DNA from: Serratia rhizosphaerae
Lineage (GTDB): Bacteria > Pseudomonadota > Gammaproteobacteria > Enterobacterales > Enterobacteriaceae
Assembly: GCF_009817885.1 (NCBI RefSeq)
Contig: NZ_CP041764.1
Span: forward strand, 3,596,001 to 3,660,000
Reading direction: 5' to 3'
Length of the DNA stretch: 64,000 nucleotides
Below are positions 62,063 to 64,000 of this stretch, piece by piece; position 1 is the first letter of the stretch, and the number at the start of each line of letters is the position of its first letter. Made by a program: the position numbers and the translations under genes. The notes beneath the pieces were generated by a model that was not told the origin of the DNA, did not search any database, and saw nothing but the letters and a program-made list of their open reading frames with translations.

Positions 62063-62647
62063 ATGAATATTCGCCCGCTGTTGTTAGGGCTGCCGCTGTT
62101 GCTGACCGGCTGTTCGACGATGTCCAATTTATCCTGGTCGAGCCTGTCGCCGTTCAACTGGTTCGGCAGCAGTCTGGAAGTCAGCGGCAAGGGCGTCGGC
62201 GGCATTAACGGCGGCACGCCAATGCTGGAGCACGCGATCGATGAGGGCCTGGACGGCAATTATCGCCTGCGCAGCGGCATGGGCACCAATAACGGCCAGA
62301 TCGTCGCCTTTTATCAGGCGATGGACGGCGACGACATCAAGCTGGTGATCAGCGGCGAGCCGAAAGGCAGCGTGCAGCGGGTCGACGTGATGGATCAGGA
62401 CGTGGTGACCGCGTGGGGCAGCAAGCTCGGCACGCCGTTCAGCGAGCTGTACAGCAAGGCCTTCGGCGCCTGTAAGCCGGGCGAGGGCGAAGACGTCGGC
62501 AAGGTGGAGTGCGTCGCCGGCCAGAGCCGCTACGTCACCTATCTGTTCAGCGGCCAGTGGGCCGGGCCGAAAGATATTATGCCGCCGGATGATACGCTGC
62601 AGAGCTGGACGGTCAGCAAAATTGTCTGGCATGCCAAACCGCAGTAA
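62063..62647 (+). CDS. yfeY: Lipoprotein YfeY (DUF1131)
   Basis: 194 residues; lipobox LLLTGC (Cys17). The mature protein has one DUF1131 domain (GINGGTPMLEHAIDEGLDG and MPPDDTLQSWTVSKIVWH). In E. coli yfeY is part of the RpoE envelope stress response; no clear sigma-E promoter was picked out here. I use ATG 62063 (AAGGAG 7 bases upstream) rather than 62045. Confidence 0.88.
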   Translation: MNIRPLLLGLPLLLTGCSTMSNLSWSSLSPFNWFGSSLEVSGKGVGGINGGTPMLEHAIDEGLDGNYRLRSGMGTNNGQIVAFYQAMDGDDIKLVISGEPKGSVQRVDVMDQDVVTAWGSKLGTPFSELYSKAFGACKPGEGEDVGKVECVAGQSRYVTYLFSGQWAGPKDIMPPDDTLQSWTVSKIVWHAKPQ

Positions 62648-62783
62648 ATATTCTGCGGCGGCGTGAGCGATTTTCTTTGCGTTCAGGCAAGGTAATCTTG
62701 CCGGCTTGCGGTATGATTATGGCTGGTTTTAACCGCCGCGGGCAGCGCCTGTGCGGTGAGCGAATAAGGAACGAGGTAACTAC

Positions 62784-63686
62784 ATGACACAGGTTCAGAG
62801 CGGTATTCTGCTGGAGCACTGCCGTTTCGCCATTTTTATGGAAGCCATGGTTCAGGGGGAGTTTGCCGATCTGCGTCAGGGCTGCAAGCAGTTTTGCCAG
62901 ACGTTGAGCGAACTGCAGCAACAATTCCCTGACGCCAAACTGGGGGCGGTGGTCGCCTTTGGTTACGACGTCTGGCACGATCTTTCCAACGGTCAGGGCG
63001 CGTCAGAACTCAAGCCTTTCACGCCGCTTGGCAAAGGTCTGGCGCCGGCAACGCAGCGCGATCTGCTGATTCATATCCAGTCTTTACGTCATGATGTTAA
63101 CTTTTCCCTGGCTCAGGCGGCGCTGGCGGCCTTCGGCAACACCATCAAGGTGGAAGAAGAGACCCACGGTTTCCGTTGGGTGGAGGAGCGTGACCTGAGC
63201 GGCTTTATCGACGGCACCGAAAACCCGCAGGGCGAGCAGCGCGCGGAGGTGGCGGTGATTGGTGAAGACGACGCGCAGGACGCCGGCGGCAGCTACGTGT
63301 TCGTACAGCGTTATGAACACAATCTGCGCCAGTGGTCACGTTTTAGCACCGAGCAGCAGGAACAGATTATCGGCCGCACCAAGCAAGACAGCGAAGAGCT
63401 GCCGCCGGAGGCGCGGCCGAACACTTCACACGTGAGCCGCGTCGATCTGAAAGAGGACGGCAAGGGGCTGAAAATTCTGCGCCAGAGCCTGCCTTACGGC
63501 ACCGCCAGCGGTAAACACGGCCTGTTCTTTATCGCCTACTGCGCGCGTTTGCATAATATTGAACAGCAGCTGCTGAGCATGTTCGGCGAAACAGACGGCA
63601 AACATGACGCCATGCTGCGCTTCACCCGGGCGGTGAGCGGCAGCTACTATTTTGCGCCGTCGCTGACGCGTTTGCTGGCGCTGTAA
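62784..63686 (+). CDS. yfeX: Dye-decolourising haem peroxidase YfeX
   Basis: 300-residue DyP-type peroxidase (E. coli YfeX 299), cytoplasmic with one haem b. The distal Asp is in [12 protein letters not shown] (Asp143) and the proximal His in NTSHVSRVD (His216), one residue from E. coli numbering. It oxidises porphyrinogens in E. coli; release of iron from haem has been claimed and disputed. Its place near hemF and the Fur-linked ChaN gene fits a haem-related neighbourhood. Confidence 0.95.
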   Translation: MTQVQSGILLEHCRFAIFMEAMVQGEFADLRQGCKQFCQTLSELQQQFPDAKLGAVVAFGYDVWHDLSNGQGASELKPFTPLGKGLAPATQRDLLIHIQSLRHDVNFSLAQAALAAFGNTIKVEEETHGFRWVEERDLSGFIDGTENPQGEQRAEVAVIGEDDAQDAGGSYVFVQRYEHNLRQWSRFSTEQQEQIIGRTKQDSEELPPEARPNTSHVSRVDLKEDGKGLKILRQSLPYGTASGKHGLFFIAYCARLHNIEQQLLSMFGETDGKHDAMLRFTRAVSGSYYFAPSLTRLLAL

Positions 63687-63891
63687 TGCGCCGCTGCGGG
63701 GCCGCAGCGCCGGCCCCCGCTACCTCTCTTCAGCCCCGCCCACCATACCGCTCCGCGCCTGCCTTATAGCATTTGATGCTTGTAAATCACCAAACGGTAT
63801 ATAAAAGCGTTACGGATCTGCACCGAGTTATAAATACACTGATCACACGGGGGATAATACCCGACAGATTGATCGAGTAATAAGGTGCAAA

Positions 63892-64000
63892 ATGAAACAG
63901 ACGCGGGTTAAACATATGATGCTGAAAGGGTGGCTGGCAGCGGCGTTGCTGGCCAGCGGCACCGCTTCGGCCGCTGAATTATTAAACAGTTCCTATGACG
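63892..64000 (+). CDS. cysP: Thiosulfate/sulfate-binding protein CysP, 5' end only
   Basis: 36 codons cut by the window end. A Sec signal peptide ends near AASA and the mature text ELLNSSYD matches CysP exactly at the N terminus of the mature protein. AAGGTG precedes the ATG. The cysP promoter and CysB site should lie in 63687-63891; I could not define them. Confidence 0.85.
   Translation, partial: MKQTRVKHMMLKGWLAAALLASGTASAAELLNSSYD

Overview
The window is a GC-rich (roughly 60 %) enterobacterial chromosome segment. It follows the Escherichia coli 53-56 minute gene order (upp/purM, hda, bepA, perM, bcp, gcvR, dapA, bamC, purC, tmcA, dapE, acrD, narQ, nudK, tkt, talA, maeB, then ypeA, amiA, hemF, yfeXYZ and cysP). 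Several blocks that E. coli lacks at these positions are spliced in. Protein sequences and the accessory content (bactofilin, nap next to narQP, tetritol-type operon, T6SS-like effector pair) suggest Serratia or a close relative; this assignment is inferred from sequence memory, not a database search. No rRNA, tRNA, CRISPR array, prophage or insertion sequence was seen.

Layout. 1-4649: 3' part of a pst-like ABC transporter operon (large PstC and PstA permeases and PstB ATPase). 4652-6175: bactofilin and speG. 6288-8056: purMN, divergent from upp-uraA across a PurR box. 10298-16145: coiled-coil lipoprotein, hda with the non-canonical CTG start, yfgD, bepA, perM, bcp and gcvR. 16640-18825: an AT-rich island between gcvR and dapA, encoding a lipase-type toxin candidate and an ankyrin-repeat lipoprotein, the likely immunity protein. 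19366-28393: dapA-bamC, purC, ypfJ, tmcA, ypfN, an M15 peptidase, dapE, yffB and a GNAT. 28490-40923: acrD, a small winged-helix protein, narQ-narP, and the complete napFDAGHBC periplasmic nitrate reductase operon. 41034-44713: nudK and talA-tkt.

44942-51783 holds a sugar or polyol catabolic locus: an RpiB-family isomerase, divergent from a zinc dehydrogenase, an MFS carrier, an SDR, DhaK and DhaL kinase subunits and a SorC-family regulator. By family resemblance it would turn a C4 polyol (threitol/erythritol type) into erythrose 4-phosphate, which the adjacent transaldolase and transketolase consume. After it come the 3' remnant of a lost gene, maeB, the methionine-regulated mmuPM pair, a Fur-controlled ChaN-type lipoprotein, yaiI, hemF, amiA, ypeA, a YgiW-like OB-fold protein, yfeZ, yfeY, the dye-decolourising peroxidase yfeX and the first codons of cysP.

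The parts most worth a second look are the effector/immunity island with an internal ribosome site in the immunity gene, the tetritol-type locus with its regulatory repeats, and the two-start bactofilin.
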